This document shows, piece by piece, positions 8,188-16,354 of a stretch of DNA of 64,000 nt. Positions within the stretch are counted from its first letter, which is position 1; each line of letters opens with the position of its first letter. A model generated the notes under the pieces. It saw only the letters and a program-made list of their open reading frames with translations, did not search any database and was not told where the DNA came from. The DNA lies in NCBI RefSeq assembly GCF_002993335.1, contig NZ_PVNS01000005.1, positions 1 through 64,000 of the forward strand, read 5' to 3'. This DNA is from Alkalicoccus urumqiensis (GTDB taxonomy: Bacteria; Bacillota; Bacilli; Bacillales; Salisediminibacteriaceae). Both the position numbers and the translations under genes were made by a program.

Positions 8188-8544
8188 TCACCCCTCCAGT
8201 TCGAGCTGCAGTCGTTCCAGCCCTTGTTCAAGGTCCAATGCAGTCGGCACTTCATCAAGTGCAATGCCCATATCGATCAGCGTGATGGCTACTGCCGGCT
8301 GAATCCCGGTCAGTACGACACGCGCTCCCATCAAATTGGACATATCCACTACATCGCCAAGTACTTTTGCTATAAACGAGTCAATCATCTCCACTGACGT
8401 CAGATCAATGACGACGCCGCGGGACCCTTCTTCGTGGATTTTTTCCAGGACATCTTCCTGAAACTGCAGTGCTGTCTGATCATCCAGATCCACCTGCACA
8501 GAGATTAATAGATAGTCGTGTAATTTCAGTATAGGAATTCGCAA
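8188..8544 (-). CDS. rsbS: Stressosome scaffold protein RsbS
   Basis: A 118-residue single STAS domain with the conserved phosphoacceptor context [11 protein letters not shown]. With RsbR paralogues it forms the stressosome core that holds RsbT. Length and organisation are as in B. subtilis. Confidence 0.97.
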   Translation of the reverse strand: MRIPILKLHDYLLISVQVDLDDQTALQFQEDVLEKIHEEGSRGVVIDLTSVEMIDSFIAKVLGDVVDMSNLMGARVVLTGIQPAVAITLIDMGIALDEVPTALDLEQGLERLQLELEG

Positions 8545-8556
8545 CCCAGGTCCCCC

Positions 8557-9378
8557 CTACGCTTCCGTTTCAATAATTTCCCGCTTGGTCATTGCCAGTG
8601 CGGTTTCTACGCCTTTTTTCAACGTACTCTTCGTTGGAAACTTCCCAAGATCAATGCCGAGATTAACGATCGTCTGGGCAATTTCCGGACGGATGCCGAC
8701 AAGTATGCACGTCGCTCCGACAAGACGGACGGCTTCAGATGCCTGAATAATGTGGTGCGCCACCATCGTATCGACAACCGGAACCCCGGTAATATCGATA
8801 AGCACCACCTGGGAGCGGTGTTCAATAACACCTTCCAGCAGATTTTCCATAATCAGCTTGGCACGTTCGGTATCGATTGTTCCGACAAGCGGCATGACAC
8901 TGATTTTGTCAAAAACCGGGATAAGCGGTGCTGACAGTTCTTTGAGCGCCATTTTCTGCAGAAACACGGTGTTTTCCCAGGAGCCGGAATACTGATCCAC
9001 AAGAAGATTGACAACCTCATCCACCCAGTTTTCAATGTCCTGGAAGAATTCAATTTTACTGCTGAACTCGTCTGAATTCTCTGCTACTATTTTCACCGAA
9101 GCCTTGCGGAACTCCTGCAGGCCGCGGGTAATAAAATTAAGCGGCCACCCCATCTGGATGAGCTTTTCCACAAACTGATTAAGCTCTGTGTCCGCTACTA
9201 CATCCTGCTGAAGTGTAATTAATAATTTATCAATAAATTCCCGGCTTGTACTTTCATACACCGAGGCAGATATATTTTTCAGTGACTCATCCTGCCGGAA
9301 TGTCTGTACCTGCTCCAGCCAGGCTTCAATAATCTGATCCTGATACTGAAGTACTTCTTCTCGTATTGTGACCTTCAT
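8557..9378 (-). CDS. rsbR: Stressosome sensor RsbR (RsbRA type)
   Basis: A 273-residue stressosome co-antagonist. The N-terminal half (about 1-130) is the non-haem globin-like sensor region. The C-terminal STAS domain has both regulatory threonine sites, GTIDTERA and VVDTMVAHHI. Phosphorylation by RsbT at these sites tunes RsbT release. First gene of the sigB operon proper, with its own promoter at 9419-9447 after the ndoA terminator. Confidence 0.96.
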   Translation of the reverse strand: MKVTIREEVLQYQDQIIEAWLEQVQTFRQDESLKNISASVYESTSREFIDKLLITLQQDVVADTELNQFVEKLIQMGWPLNFITRGLQEFRKASVKIVAENSDEFSSKIEFFQDIENWVDEVVNLLVDQYSGSWENTVFLQKMALKELSAPLIPVFDKISVMPLVGTIDTERAKLIMENLLEGVIEHRSQVVLIDITGVPVVDTMVAHHIIQASEAVRLVGATCILVGIRPEIAQTIVNLGIDLGKFPTKSTLKKGVETALAMTKREIIETEA

Positions 9379-9418
9379 CCGTCATTGCCTCCACTCTTCG
9401 AACAGTCTATATGAGTCT

Positions 9419-9447
9419 ATTATTCCACTGATAGTAAGGTTTTGCAA
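9419..9447 (-). promoter_or_regulatory. Sigma-A promoter of the rsbR operon
   Basis: Minus strand TTGCAA (9442-9447), 17-base spacer, AATAAT (9419-9424), about 40 bases before the rsbR start. Confidence 0.65.
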
Positions 9448-9533
9448 ACGTTCAGGCCGGGAAAACATAAAGAGTTCTGCTATTTTCTCTGAAAGTTGCA
9501 CGAGGGCAGGCACTGCGCCGGATGCAGAGACAC

Positions 9534-9568
9534 AAAAAAACCGGACGGTATCTCTTCGTCCGGTTTTT
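9534..9568 (-). terminator. Terminator after ndoA
   Basis: Stem CCGGACG/CGTCCGG (9541-9547 with 9557-9563) flanked by A and T runs. It works on the minus strand and separates ndoAI-ndoA from rsbR. Confidence 0.85.
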
Positions 9569-9580
9569 GTAAGATGACAA

Positions 9581-9931
9581 CTAAAAGTCAATGAGGCCGA
9601 TGCTGATGTTTAAGGCTTCATTCACTTTTCCCATCATCTTTTCGTCGAGCTGCGTTATTTTGTCAGTCAGCCGCTGTTTGTCAATCGTGCGGATCTGTTC
9701 CAACAAGACCACAGAATCGCGGTCAAATCCATATTTTTCGGCATCAATTTCTACGTGTGTTGGGAGTTTCGCTTTTTGGATCTGGGCAGTGATGGCTGCA
9801 ACGATTACGGTCGGGCTGAAACGATTGCCGATGTCGTTTTGTATCACAAGCACCGGACGCACCCCGCCCTGTTCGGAGCCGACGACAGGTGAGAGGTCTG
9901 CAAAATAAACGTCTCCACGTTTGACTATCAA
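9581..9931 (-). CDS. ndoA: mRNA interferase toxin EndoA (MazF family)
   Basis: A 116-residue MazF/PemK-type endoribonuclease with the family signatures [19 protein letters not shown] at the N-terminus and RPVLVIQND. EndoA cleaves mRNA at a UACAU-type sequence in B. subtilis. The antitoxin gene lies five bases upstream. Position just before rsbR is conserved in Bacillaceae. Confidence 0.96.
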   Translation of the reverse strand: MIVKRGDVYFADLSPVVGSEQGGVRPVLVIQNDIGNRFSPTVIVAAITAQIQKAKLPTHVEIDAEKYGFDRDSVVLLEQIRTIDKQRLTDKITQLDEKMMGKVNEALNISIGLIDF

Positions 9932-9936
9932 CGCTG

Positions 9937-10215
9937 CTACACCCCGCTGACTAGCCGATCCAGCGTGGTCTCCGCCTCCTCTTCAGCCAAAAAGGATTCT
10001 GCAGCGATGTTCAAATTAATTTTAGCCATTTCCATATATCCCTGCTGCATGGTTTCGCGGATGTGCTCTTTCTTCCGTTCCTGCACATAGAGTTTCGTTG
10101 CTTCCTGAATCATTTCATTTCGTTCCAAACGATCCCCTCCAGTCAGAGCATCCACCTCAGAAACAAGTGTTTCGGGCAGATTGACAGTAATATCTTGCCT
10201 GGCTTCCATGATCAC
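9937..10215 (-). CDS. ndoAI: EndoA antitoxin (EndoAI, MazE-like)
   Basis: About 92 residues: an N-terminal ribbon-helix-helix DNA-binding region ([18 protein letters not shown]) and the conserved toxin-binding end [33 protein letters not shown]. The GTG at 10215 is chosen because GGAGG lies six bases upstream; an ATG two codons later is also possible. Forms a toxin-antitoxin operon with ndoA. Confidence 0.93.
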   Translation of the reverse strand: MIMEARQDITVNLPETLVSEVDALTGGDRLERNEMIQEATKLYVQERKKEHIRETMQQGYMEMAKINLNIAAESFLAEEEAETTLDRLVSGV

Positions 10216-10256
10216 ACGGCACCTCCACACGACAATACAATAATAAGTCCACACTC

Positions 10257-10285
10257 ATCATAGCATTTGAAGGGGTGGTATGCAA
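10257..10285 (-). promoter_or_regulatory. Sigma-A promoter of ndoAI-ndoA
   Basis: Minus strand TTGCAT (10280-10285), 17-base spacer, TATGAT (10257-10262), about 40 bases upstream of the antitoxin start. Confidence 0.8.
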
Positions 10286-10359
10286 AGCGGTTTTTTACAT
10301 TTCTCCCACAATTTTTCGTGAATTTTCTTGACATTGAATCCGGTTTCGCCGCTATTGTA

Positions 10360-11517
10360 TCACAAGATGTTGTAGTAGACCTCCGTCTTTCTTCCCTGTT
10401 TCTGTAAAAGGCGCGGCACTCTGGCACTGATCACACACGGAATTTCATAATTGATCGTATCTAGTCTGGCCGCTGCCTCTTCCATCGATACATACTCGCT
10501 TCCCTGCGCTCCGATCAGTGTCACAAGCTCTCCGGATTCGATTCCTTCCGGCACGCGGATAATCATCTGATCCATGCAGATTCTGCCGATGATCGGGCAG
10601 CGCTGTCCGTTAACGAGGACATCTCCGCCCTGATGCATCCGGATCCAGCCGTCTGCATACCCTATTGGAACGGTTGCAGCCCGCTCCCGGCTTTCTGCCG
10701 TATACGTCCGCCCATAGCTGACCGTGTCTCCCGGTTCGAGAGTTTTTACATGCGTAATGCGGCTGTGGAGTGAAAAAGCTGGTTTCAGCGCAAAAGGAAG
10801 GTCCGCTGTAATGGAGGGGGACGGCGTCAGCCCATACATCGAGATACCGAAGCGGACGAGGGAAAAGCCTGCTTCCGGAAAACGCATGGCTGCTGCACTG
10901 TTTGCGCAGTGACGCACCGGAATGCTGCCGATGACAGATTCCAGACGGTCTGCCACCTCCTGAAAACGGGCTGTCTGTTCTTCAACGTACGATGTTTCCT
11001 GTTCGTCCGCCTGGGCAAAGTGCGTAAACATGCCCACGGCCCGTCCGAATTCCGCTGAAGCTGCACGGGAAGCAAACGCATCGATTTCTTCGTTCGTTTT
11101 AAGCCCTAGACGGTGCATGCCGGAATCGATTTTTATATGGTAGTCAAAGGACTGTCCGGACGCTGCCGCTGCTTTCTCCGCACGTTCGAGCCACCACGGC
11201 TGGAATGCCGTTACGATTATATCGTTTGCCGCCGCTGTCACAACGTCCTCAGGCCGGATCATGCCGAGCACGAGAATCGGGGCAGTGATCCCAGCTTCTC
11301 TAAGCGCGATCGCTTCATCAAGAAGTGCCGTACCGAGCCACTGTGCACCGGCTGCCAGTGCCTCCTCTGCTGTCGGCACTGCTTTATGGCCATAGCCGTC
11401 CGCTTTAACGACAGCCATGATCTGTACGTTCTCATCAAGGAGGCCGCGCAGATTCTTCGTGTTGCTGTGTATTGCATCGAGGTCCACTTCTGCCCAAGTA
11501 TCACGGTAAAATGTCAT
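10360..11517 (-). CDS. alr: Alanine racemase
   Basis: A 385-residue PLP-dependent fold-III alanine racemase making D-alanine for peptidoglycan. The PLP lysine is in AVVKADGYGHKA, and the second catalytic base is in the conserved C-terminal part near SYGRTYTAE and GRICMDQ. The ATG at 11517 was chosen; AAGGG lies six bases before it, and the longer open frame upstream runs inside acpS. It follows acpS by 14 bases. The lipoprotein gene ydcC that separates acpS and alr in B. subtilis is absent. Confidence 0.96.
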   Translation of the reverse strand: MTFYRDTWAEVDLDAIHSNTKNLRGLLDENVQIMAVVKADGYGHKAVPTAEEALAAGAQWLGTALLDEAIALREAGITAPILVLGMIRPEDVVTAAANDIIVTAFQPWWLERAEKAAAASGQSFDYHIKIDSGMHRLGLKTNEEIDAFASRAASAEFGRAVGMFTHFAQADEQETSYVEEQTARFQEVADRLESVIGSIPVRHCANSAAAMRFPEAGFSLVRFGISMYGLTPSPSITADLPFALKPAFSLHSRITHVKTLEPGDTVSYGRTYTAESRERAATVPIGYADGWIRMHQGGDVLVNGQRCPIIGRICMDQMIIRVPEGIESGELVTLIGAQGSEYVSMEEAAARLDTINYEIPCVISARVPRLLQKQGRKTEVYYNIL

Positions 11518-11531
11518 AGTATACCCTTCTT

Positions 11532-11876
11532 TCACGACTCGATAATAACCTGTGCACACGCCAGATCGTGCGTGTGGCTGATGGAAACGTGCAGGCGCCT
11601 GGCCTCCCGGCGTACCGTTAAATACGGCCGGCCGTTCTCGCTGCGCACGGTCGTTATGTCCTGAAAAGAGACATTTGTGCCGATCCCGGTGCCGTTGGCT
11701 TTCGCGTAGGCTTCTTTGACACAGTACCTTCCGGCGAGGTATTCCCACCTGCGCCTGCCTTCCAGCCGTTCGAACTCCTGTCTTTCCATATCCGTCAGCA
11801 CCCGCTCCGCGAGTCTTTTTCCTGCTTTTTCAACACGCTCAATTTCAATCACATCTATTCCGGTTCCTTCAATCAT
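11532..11876 (-). CDS. acpS: Holo-[acyl-carrier-protein] synthase
   Basis: A 114-residue AcpS phosphopantetheinyl transferase. Motifs are GTGIDVIEIERVEK at the N-terminus with its metal-binding Asp, and RYCVKEAYAKANGTGIG in the middle. It transfers 4'-phosphopantetheine from CoA to acyl carrier protein. The ATG at 11876 begins MIEGTGIDVIE, the usual family start; longer frames lack family similarity. It is divergent from the rhomboid gene and heads the acpS-alr pair. Confidence 0.95.
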   Translation of the reverse strand: MIEGTGIDVIEIERVEKAGKRLAERVLTDMERQEFERLEGRRRWEYLAGRYCVKEAYAKANGTGIGTNVSFQDITTVRSENGRPYLTVRREARRLHVSISHTHDLACAQVIIES

Positions 11877-11956
11877 GATGCTTCGGTCCTCTCTCCCGTG
11901 CGCCCGCCTCTCCTCCTGTGCTAAACTTATTTTGTATCTGAGAAAGGAGGAGAAGA

Positions 11957-12724
11957 ATGTTTCTCCGTAACGAACGCTTTTCTGAATATATACGCTTTTA
12001 TCCAATCGTATCATGGCTGATTGCAATCAATCTGTTTATCTATGTCTGGACCGGATTTTTTCCGTTTCTAGGCGGTCAGGAAATTCAGCTGCTGGGAATC
12101 GGCAACAACATAGCAGTGCTCGTCTACGACGAATGGTGGCGCCTGCTTACACCGATCTTCCTTCATGCGACGATTATGCACGTTGCTTTCAACTCGTTCG
12201 CGCTGTTTCTCTTCGGCCCGGCCCTGGAAACACTCCTCGGCAGATTCCAGTTCCTGCTGTTTTACCTGGGAACCGGCGTATTCGCGAACGTCGTCTACCT
12301 GTTCCTCGGCGATCCGCGCATTTCCCACCTTGGGGCTTCCGGCGCCGTGTACGGCCTGCTTGGTATGTATTTATATATGGCCGCCGTCAGGAAAGACTTG
12401 ATTTCCCGGGTGAATGCACAGACAATTACAATCATCATTATTATCGGGGTTATTATGACTTTCATCAACCCTGGAATTAATATCATCGCCCATCTTTTCG
12501 GTATGATCGCCGGAGCTGCAGTTTCTCCGCTCCTTCTCCGGCGGAAAACGCCATCGGATACGTACCGCTCTGCCTCCCGTCCGGCTGAGGATGAAATCGG
12601 CTTTGATCCCGACCGCTGGCGGAAGAAGGAGAAATGGAAAAAACGGCGCTGGATGTACCTTCTCAGCGGCGCTGCGCTCATGATCGGATTTTTCGCTGTC
12701 GTCAACTGGATCTTTTTTATGTAA
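11957..12724 (+). CDS. Rhomboid family intramembrane serine protease
   Basis: A 255-residue rhomboid-type membrane protein with about six transmembrane helices. The nucleophile serine is in GASGAVYGLLG (about residue 118) and the catalytic histidine in IAHLFGMIAG (about 180). WWRLLTPIFLHATIMHVAFN carries the conserved loop and histidines. The cytoplasmic tail is charged and a last hydrophobic segment ends the protein. Corresponds in position to B. subtilis ydcA. AAGGAGGAG precedes the ATG. Confidence 0.92.
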   Translation: MFLRNERFSEYIRFYPIVSWLIAINLFIYVWTGFFPFLGGQEIQLLGIGNNIAVLVYDEWWRLLTPIFLHATIMHVAFNSFALFLFGPALETLLGRFQFLLFYLGTGVFANVVYLFLGDPRISHLGASGAVYGLLGMYLYMAAVRKDLISRVNAQTITIIIIIGVIMTFINPGINIIAHLFGMIAGAAVSPLLLRRKTPSDTYRSASRPAEDEIGFDPDRWRKKEKWKKRRWMYLLSGAALMIGFFAVVNWIFFM

Positions 12725-12726
12725 TC

Positions 12727-12766
12727 AAAAAGGCTGCCTGCGGATTAATTGCAGGCAGCCTTTTTA
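12727..12766. terminator. Bidirectional terminator between rhomboid and rocF genes
   Basis: Stem GGCTGCCTGC/GCAGGCAGCC (12732-12741 with 12751-12760), flanked by AAAAA on the left and TTTTTA on the right, so it can serve both convergent genes. Confidence 0.9.
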
Positions 12767-12796
12767 CGTATGAAAAAAACAAAGCCGGATACACGC

Positions 12797-13696
12797 TTAA
12801 AGCAGTTTTTCTCCAAAAAGCGAGCCGATCAGAGCAACCGCCGCTTCTGCCGTCTGGTTTTTTACGTCCAGAATTGGATTGACTTCCACGAATTCTGCGG
12901 ACGTAATCATTCCGCTTTCTGCAAGCATCTCCATAGCCAGGTGCGTCTCCCGGTACGTCGGTCCGCCGACAACCGGCGTCCCCACACCCGGGGCATCATG
13001 TGGATCAAGCGCATCCAGGTCCAGGGACAGATGCACTCCATCTGTGCCGTCATTTACGTATTCCATCGCCTCCTGCATAACACGGCTCATGCCGAGCCGG
13101 TCGATTTCATGCATCGTGTACACACGGATACCTTTCTCTTTAATGAGATCGCGTTCGCCCTGATCAAGGGAACGCGCACCGATTAAGACGACATTCTCCG
13201 GCTTCACTTTCGCGTCTGTGCCGCCAATACCAGTGAGCGACTCATGGCCGAGCCCCAGACTTACGGAAAGCGGCATTCCGTGAATGTTCCCTGATGGGGA
13301 AGTTTCGCCGGTGTTTAAGTCTCCGTGCGCGTCGTACCAGATAACGCCTAAATTTTTTCGTTTCTGCGATGTCCCTGCCAGCGTGCCGATTGCAATGCTG
13401 TGGTCGCCGCCGAGAACGAGCGGAAATTTCCCTTCCGACACAGCCCGGGCTACTTCGTCCGACAAACGTTCATTTGCCTTGACGACTTCCTGCAGATCTT
13501 TTAAATTGTCGCCATTTTTTACGTCCACCCGGCCCGGCCGGTCGATCGTAATGTCTCCTCTGTCCTCCACCTCATAGCCGAGCGCTTCAAGCCGCTCCAC
13601 GACTCCTGCATAGCGGATCACACTCGGGCCCATATCAACGCCCCGGCGCATCTGTCCCAAATCCATCGGCACACCAATCAGTGCAATTTTCTTCAT
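12797..13696 (-). CDS. rocF: Arginase
   Basis: A 299-residue arginase. The manganese-binding signatures [19 protein letters not shown] and SLDLDALDP are all present. It hydrolyses arginine to ornithine and urea as the first step of arginine catabolism. AGGAGGAAT precedes the ATG. It lies 87 bases downstream of the proline dehydrogenase gene on the same strand, so the sigma-54 promoter of that gene may also feed it, subject to the hairpin in between. Confidence 0.96.
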   Translation of the reverse strand: MKKIALIGVPMDLGQMRRGVDMGPSVIRYAGVVERLEALGYEVEDRGDITIDRPGRVDVKNGDNLKDLQEVVKANERLSDEVARAVSEGKFPLVLGGDHSIAIGTLAGTSQKRKNLGVIWYDAHGDLNTGETSPSGNIHGMPLSVSLGLGHESLTGIGGTDAKVKPENVVLIGARSLDQGERDLIKEKGIRVYTMHEIDRLGMSRVMQEAMEYVNDGTDGVHLSLDLDALDPHDAPGVGTPVVGGPTYRETHLAMEMLAESGMITSAEFVEVNPILDVKNQTAEAAVALIGSLFGEKLL

Positions 13697-13733
13697 GTCT
13701 ATTCCTCCTGTAGTATGTAATGACTCATGTGAA

Positions 13734-13769
13734 AGGACCGTCCCCGTCAGTTTCCCGGGATACGGTCCT
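13734..13769 (-). terminator. Hairpin between proline dehydrogenase and arginase genes
   Basis: AGGACCGT (13734-13741) pairs with ACGGTCCT (13762-13769), with an inner CCC/GGG pairing. On the minus strand only a short T run (TTT) follows, so it may be a weak terminator or attenuator instead of a full stop. On the plus strand CTTTTT follows. Confidence 0.45.
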
Positions 13770-13783
13770 CTTTTTAGAAGATC

Positions 13784-14689
13784 CTACTTCGACAGCAGTC
13801 CGCGTACAGCAAACGTAATGTTCTGCGGCCGCTCAGCCAGACGCCGCATGAAATAGCCGTACCAGTCGTTGCCGAAAGGAACGTACACTCTCATTTTGTA
13901 CCCTTCCTGAGCAATTTCCTCCTGCAGTTCACTGCGGAAACCATACAGCATTTGAAATTCTAACTGATCTTTCGGAATTCCTTCTTTCTCCGCAAATTCT
14001 TTCACTTCGGCAATGATATTGTGATCATGGGTCGCTACGGCACCGTAGCTTCCGTTCTGCAGATGACGTTTAATCATGTTTAAATAATTTTTATACACTT
14101 CGTCCGCATCCTGGTAAGCCACTTCCGGAGGTTCATTGTACGCTCCTTTGATCAGGCGGACGTTCGTTCCTTTCAGCGCGTCAATGTCCTGCTCCGCACG
14201 GTACAGGTAGCCCTGAATGGCTGTGCCGACATTCGTGTATGTTTCACGCAGTTCCTGCAGGACGCTGAGCGTCGGCTCCAGGTGGGAATAATCCTCCATG
14301 TCGATACGGACGAAATTATTATAGGACTGGGCGCGGTCCAGAATCATGCGCATGTTGTTCATGCACAGTCCCCGGTCGACATCGAGTCCGAGCTGTGTCA
14401 ATTTTAAAGAAAGGTTGCAGTCCACACCGGAGGACTCGATCGCATCGAGTGTACGGAGACAGTAGTCTGCCGCATCTTCTGCTTCTTCTTTCGTATAGAC
14501 AAATTCTCCGAGATGGTCAACGGTTGCAGACAACCCTTTTTCATTCAGCTTCCGCACGGTCTCCATCGCTTCCTCAATCGTTTCACCTGCAATGACCGAC
14601 TTCGCACCAAACTTCGGACCCCATTTTGTTGCTTTATCCTTTACAAACTGGTTTTTCGCCAGAAATAGAAAAAATGTACGGGTAATCAT
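13784..14689 (-). CDS. Proline dehydrogenase
   Basis: A 301-residue FAD-dependent monofunctional proline dehydrogenase (PutB/FadM class), the usual length in Bacilli. It carries the TIM-barrel motifs VRIDMEDYSHLEPTL, VRLIKGAYNEP and YGYFMRRLAERPQN; the paired arginines near the end bind the substrate carboxylate. It converts proline to pyrroline-5-carboxylate. A strong sigma-54-type promoter lies about 100 bases upstream and the activator gene diverges from it. Confidence 0.95.
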   Translation of the reverse strand: MITRTFFLFLAKNQFVKDKATKWGPKFGAKSVIAGETIEEAMETVRKLNEKGLSATVDHLGEFVYTKEEAEDAADYCLRTLDAIESSGVDCNLSLKLTQLGLDVDRGLCMNNMRMILDRAQSYNNFVRIDMEDYSHLEPTLSVLQELRETYTNVGTAIQGYLYRAEQDIDALKGTNVRLIKGAYNEPPEVAYQDADEVYKNYLNMIKRHLQNGSYGAVATHDHNIIAEVKEFAEKEGIPKDQLEFQMLYGFRSELQEEIAQEGYKMRVYVPFGNDWYGYFMRRLAERPQNITFAVRGLLSK

Positions 14690-14790
14690 TCATCTACACT
14701 CCTTTCAGGTAGTTGCAGCCTCCGGTTGCAGTACTATTCCCAAATCATCCTGAAAATAACCGGATGCTGCTCCTTCTACTTACTAAATAA

Positions 14791-14806
14791 TGCAAGAAAC
14801 GTGCCA
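14791..14806 (-). promoter_or_regulatory. Sigma-54 (SigL) -24/-12 promoter of the proline dehydrogenase gene
   Basis: Minus strand TGGCACGTTTCTTGCA, matching the -24 GG and -12 GC signature TGGCAC-N5-TTGCA without mismatch. The spacing from GG to GC is as required. The divergent neighbour encodes a sigma-54 activator. Confidence 0.9.
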
Positions 14807-14846
14807 GAACACCCCCTTGTTGTGAAAGGGCTTACAATCCCTCTTG

Positions 14847-14863
14847 TGCAAAATCAATTTGCA
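14847..14863. promoter_or_regulatory. Candidate upstream activating site for the RocR-type activator
   Basis: Inverted repeat TGCAAA-ATCAA-TTTGCA, about 41 bp upstream of the -24 element and in front of the divergent activator gene. This is a typical enhancer position for a sigma-54 activator. Assignment to this activator is inference. Confidence 0.6.
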
Positions 14864-14937
14864 GTGTAAAATATTTTTTCGTAAACCCGCCTATTTTTTT
14901 GTCATTCAAGGACGTTATTTTATGTAGGAGTGATTGT

Positions 14938-16269
14938 ATGTTTCCTGTATCGCAGCCCTGGCAGAATCTGCTGAATTCACTGGACACCGGCGTCCATATG
15001 ATTGATGCAGACGGACGTTCGCAGGTATATAACCAGAAAATGTCCCGCATCGAAGGTATGGACCCTGGAGAGGTGGTATCCAGACACCTGCTCGATATTT
15101 TTCAATTCGCATCCAGTACAGAAAGCCGGCTGCTTCAGGCCATCCATTCAGGAAAAACATTTACCGGCATGCAGCAGACGTATCATACATTTAAAGGAGA
15201 CCGCATCACAACGATTAACGATATTTTTCCACTTTACGAAAACGACGTCTGTATCGGAGCGGTGGAATTGGCAAGAGATATCACAAGCCTGGAGCGGATG
15301 AGCCGGGAGCGCCGCGGCCTCCGCTGGACGTTTCAGGATCTGATCGGGCAGGCTCCGGCTTTTGTGGAATCTGTCCACAGGGCGGAACGTGCAGCCTTAT
15401 CGCAGTCTCCCGTTCTCATTACTGGAGAAACAGGCACTGGAAAAGAACTGATCGCACAGAGTATTCACCAGGGCAGTCCGCGCGCAGGTGGCCCATTTAT
15501 TGCACAGAACTGCGCAGCACTGCCGGCTTCGTTAAGTGAGCAGCTTCTTTTCGGTTCAGTTAAGGGCGCCTTTACCGATGCTGCAGATCAGCCCGGTTTA
15601 TTTGAACAGGCGGACCAGGGAACACTTTTCCTCGATGAACTGCATACACTGCCTCCGGCGCTGCAGGCAAAACTTCTACGTGTGCTGGAGGAAAAACGTG
15701 TACGGCGGCTCGGCTCCACGAAAGAAACAGCAGTGGATGTCCGTATTCTGGCAGCTGTGGGCGGTGAGGTGGAGGAGCTTCTCTTTTCGGGAGCACTGCG
15801 CAGAGATCTGTACCACCGCGTGAGCGTTGTCGATATCCACCTCCCGTCGCTCCGGGAGAGAAAAGAAGACATCCCGCTTCTTGCCGGGCATTTCCTATCC
15901 TATTACACACACTTATTCCACCTGGACATCCCGTCGATCACCCAGACTTCGATTCACCGGCTGACCCGGTATGACTTTCCAGGCAATGTCCGGGAGCTGG
16001 AGCATCTAATCGAAGGAGCTGTAAACCTGGCACCGGAGGGGAGACCGCTGGAAGTGGCGCTCCCCGGAAGTCATCCGCCTCCGCTTCCTCCAGTGCCGCA
16101 GAAAGATGAATTCTCCCCGCTCTCCGAACGAATGGAAGAAGCAGAAAAGCAGTATCTGCAGCAGGTGCTTACCTATCATGGAGGAAATATCAGTGCCTCC
16201 GCCCGTACTCTCGGCATCAAACGGCAGAGCCTGCAGTACCGCATTCATAAATACGACCTCCGTTTTTGA
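14938..16269 (+). CDS. Sigma-54-dependent activator of RocR type
   Basis: A 443-residue enhancer-binding protein. An N-terminal PAS-like sensor (about 1-125) precedes the AAA+ domain with Walker A GETGTGKE, Walker B GTLFLDEL and the sigma-54 contact loop written GAFTDA, where GAFTGA is canonical. A Fis-type helix-turn-helix (GGNISASARTLGIKRQSLQYRI) ends the protein. The ATG at 14938 was chosen because AGGAG lies about seven bases before it. It probably senses an arginine/proline catabolite and activates the divergent proline dehydrogenase (and possibly rocF) promoter. Whether it is the RocR orthologue is inferred from context. Confidence 0.88.
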   Translation: MFPVSQPWQNLLNSLDTGVHMIDADGRSQVYNQKMSRIEGMDPGEVVSRHLLDIFQFASSTESRLLQAIHSGKTFTGMQQTYHTFKGDRITTINDIFPLYENDVCIGAVELARDITSLERMSRERRGLRWTFQDLIGQAPAFVESVHRAERAALSQSPVLITGETGTGKELIAQSIHQGSPRAGGPFIAQNCAALPASLSEQLLFGSVKGAFTDAADQPGLFEQADQGTLFLDELHTLPPALQAKLLRVLEEKRVRRLGSTKETAVDVRILAAVGGEVEELLFSGALRRDLYHRVSVVDIHLPSLRERKEDIPLLAGHFLSYYTHLFHLDIPSITQTSIHRLTRYDFPGNVRELEHLIEGAVNLAPEGRPLEVALPGSHPPPLPPVPQKDEFSPLSERMEEAEKQYLQQVLTYHGGNISASARTLGIKRQSLQYRIHKYDLRF

Positions 16270-16354
16270 GTGGCCTGCTCTGACTGGACTTCTCTCTTGT
16301 GATACGATTGCAGAAAACAGTGTTTACTATACTTGTATTAAAGGAGTCCATCTG

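Noticed and set aside
16106-16354. Longer N-terminus for the MFS transporter reaching back into the activator gene
   Set aside because: The extension reads the activator gene in another frame and lacks a ribosome site; TTG at 16355 has AAAGGAG and starts the first membrane helix.
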